Translations under genes and position numbers: made by a program
Shown: positions 7,565-7,700 of the stretch, in pieces
Layout: each line of letters opens with the position of its first letter
Position numbering within the stretch: position 1 is the stretch's first letter
NCBI GenBank assembly: GCA_955652155.1
Contig: CATPAT010000128.1
Location: forward strand, 1-7,700
Direction: 5' to 3'
Origin: an uncultured Chthoniobacterales bacterium
GTDB lineage: Bacteria; Verrucomicrobiota; Verrucomicrobiia; Chthoniobacterales; UBA10450
Length of the DNA: 7,700 nucleotides
The notes under the pieces: model-generated
Seen by the model: the letters and a program-made list of their open reading frames with translations, nothing else
Databases searched by the model: none
Told to the model about the DNA's origin: nothing

Positions 7565-7585
7565 TGATTGTTATTTTGATTGTTC
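7538..7585 (+). other. T-rich, length-preserving patch across the GT4 EX7E region
   Basis: These 48 bases contain 30 T, 9 G, 7 A and only 2 C, unlike anything else in the window. Read in the gene's frame they give DLFFIVSL, then stop, stop, LLF, stop, LF, and they run directly into VVGSEKGGLKEAIG in the same frame. Aligned to the GT4 pattern EPFGIVALEAxACGxxVVGS the length matches codon for codon. Many differences from the pattern are a T standing where G or C would be expected, for example TAG for GAG (Glu), TCG for GCG (Ala), TGA for GGA (Gly) and TTC for GTC (Val). Confidence 0.7.
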
Positions 7586-7700
7586 GTCGTCGGCTCGGAA
7601 AAAGGCGGATTAAAGGAAGCAATCGGCCGGCGCGGGCTAACTTTCGAAAATGAAAACGTCCCCGCGCTGGCCGAGCAATTGAAACGTCTCCTCAGTGACC
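7565..7700 (+). pseudogene. C-terminal remainder of the interrupted GT4 gene, running off the window
   Basis: After the stop at 7562-7564 there are further in-frame stops at 7565-7567 (TGA) and 7577-7579 (TGA). From 7586 the original frame becomes a convincing GT4 C-terminus: VVGSEKGGLKEAIGRRGLTF followed by ENENVPALAEQLKRLLSD to the window end. This is the usual 'GG(L/I)xE(A/V)' strand and the terminal helix in which the donor domain closes back on the acceptor domain. There is no start codon or intergenic sequence between the two parts, so this is a piece of the same gene rather than a new one. No 3' stop is visible within the window. Confidence 0.8.

Noticed and set aside
7538..7585. T-rich patch as a diversity-generating retroelement variable region or mobile-element scar
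   Set aside because: DGR variation is at adenine-templated positions and would come with a template repeat and reverse transcriptase; neither is seen. No target duplication or inverted repeat flanks the patch, and length is unchanged, so an insertion is excluded.
1..7700. CRISPR array, tRNA, rRNA, insertion sequence or toxin-antitoxin genes
   Set aside because: No repeat-spacer periodicity, no cloverleaf or rRNA-like sequence, no transposase motif, and no terminal inverted repeats were seen on either strand.

Overview
This window is part of an envelope or exopolysaccharide assembly locus. All recognisable genes lie on the + strand and are packed closely, and every product fits the making or export of a surface glycan. 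Base composition is moderately GC-rich. The 5' gene is a fused chain-length regulator/tyrosine kinase of the Gram-negative type. None of the six visible starts has a clear Shine-Dalgarno sequence, and three glycosyltransferases appear to use GTG or TTG starts. This points to a Gram-negative environmental bacterium. A soil Verrucomicrobiota-like lineage is my guess from overall look only; no marker gene here proves it.

Layout. 1-1176: the C-terminal 391 residues of a Wzc/BY-kinase-type protein, whose start lies upstream of the window. 1177-1310: the only sizeable gap, holding a hairpin. 1311-2630: a Wzx-like polytopic flippase. 2627-3475: an unusual GT-A/GT8-like putative glycosyltransferase. 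3483-4691: a GT4 glycosyltransferase. 4688-5800: a divergent GT-B-type protein without the EX7E motif. 5797-6777: a GT2 glycosyltransferase. 6800-7564 and on to the window end: a second GT4 glycosyltransferase, interrupted. Genes 2 to 7 are joined by 4-nt stop/start overlaps or gaps of 7 and 22 nt, so they are probably one translationally coupled operon.

Working together (inference): the five GT-like proteins would add sugars to a lipid-linked repeat unit on the cytoplasmic face of the inner membrane. The flippase would move it across, and the kinase/co-polymerase would control chain length and export. The initiating phosphoglycosyltransferase, the Wzy polymerase and the outer-membrane Wza exporter are not in the window.

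The most unusual signal is a 48-base, extremely T-rich patch (7538-7585) inside the last gene. It keeps the reading frame and length of the GT4 family but replaces the EX7E catalytic region with three in-frame stops, after which normal GT4 sequence resumes in the same frame. A base-calling or assembly error, or a recent localised lesion, is more likely than a new gene boundary. I found no convincing undescribed system; the rest is an ordinary, though diverse, polysaccharide cluster.
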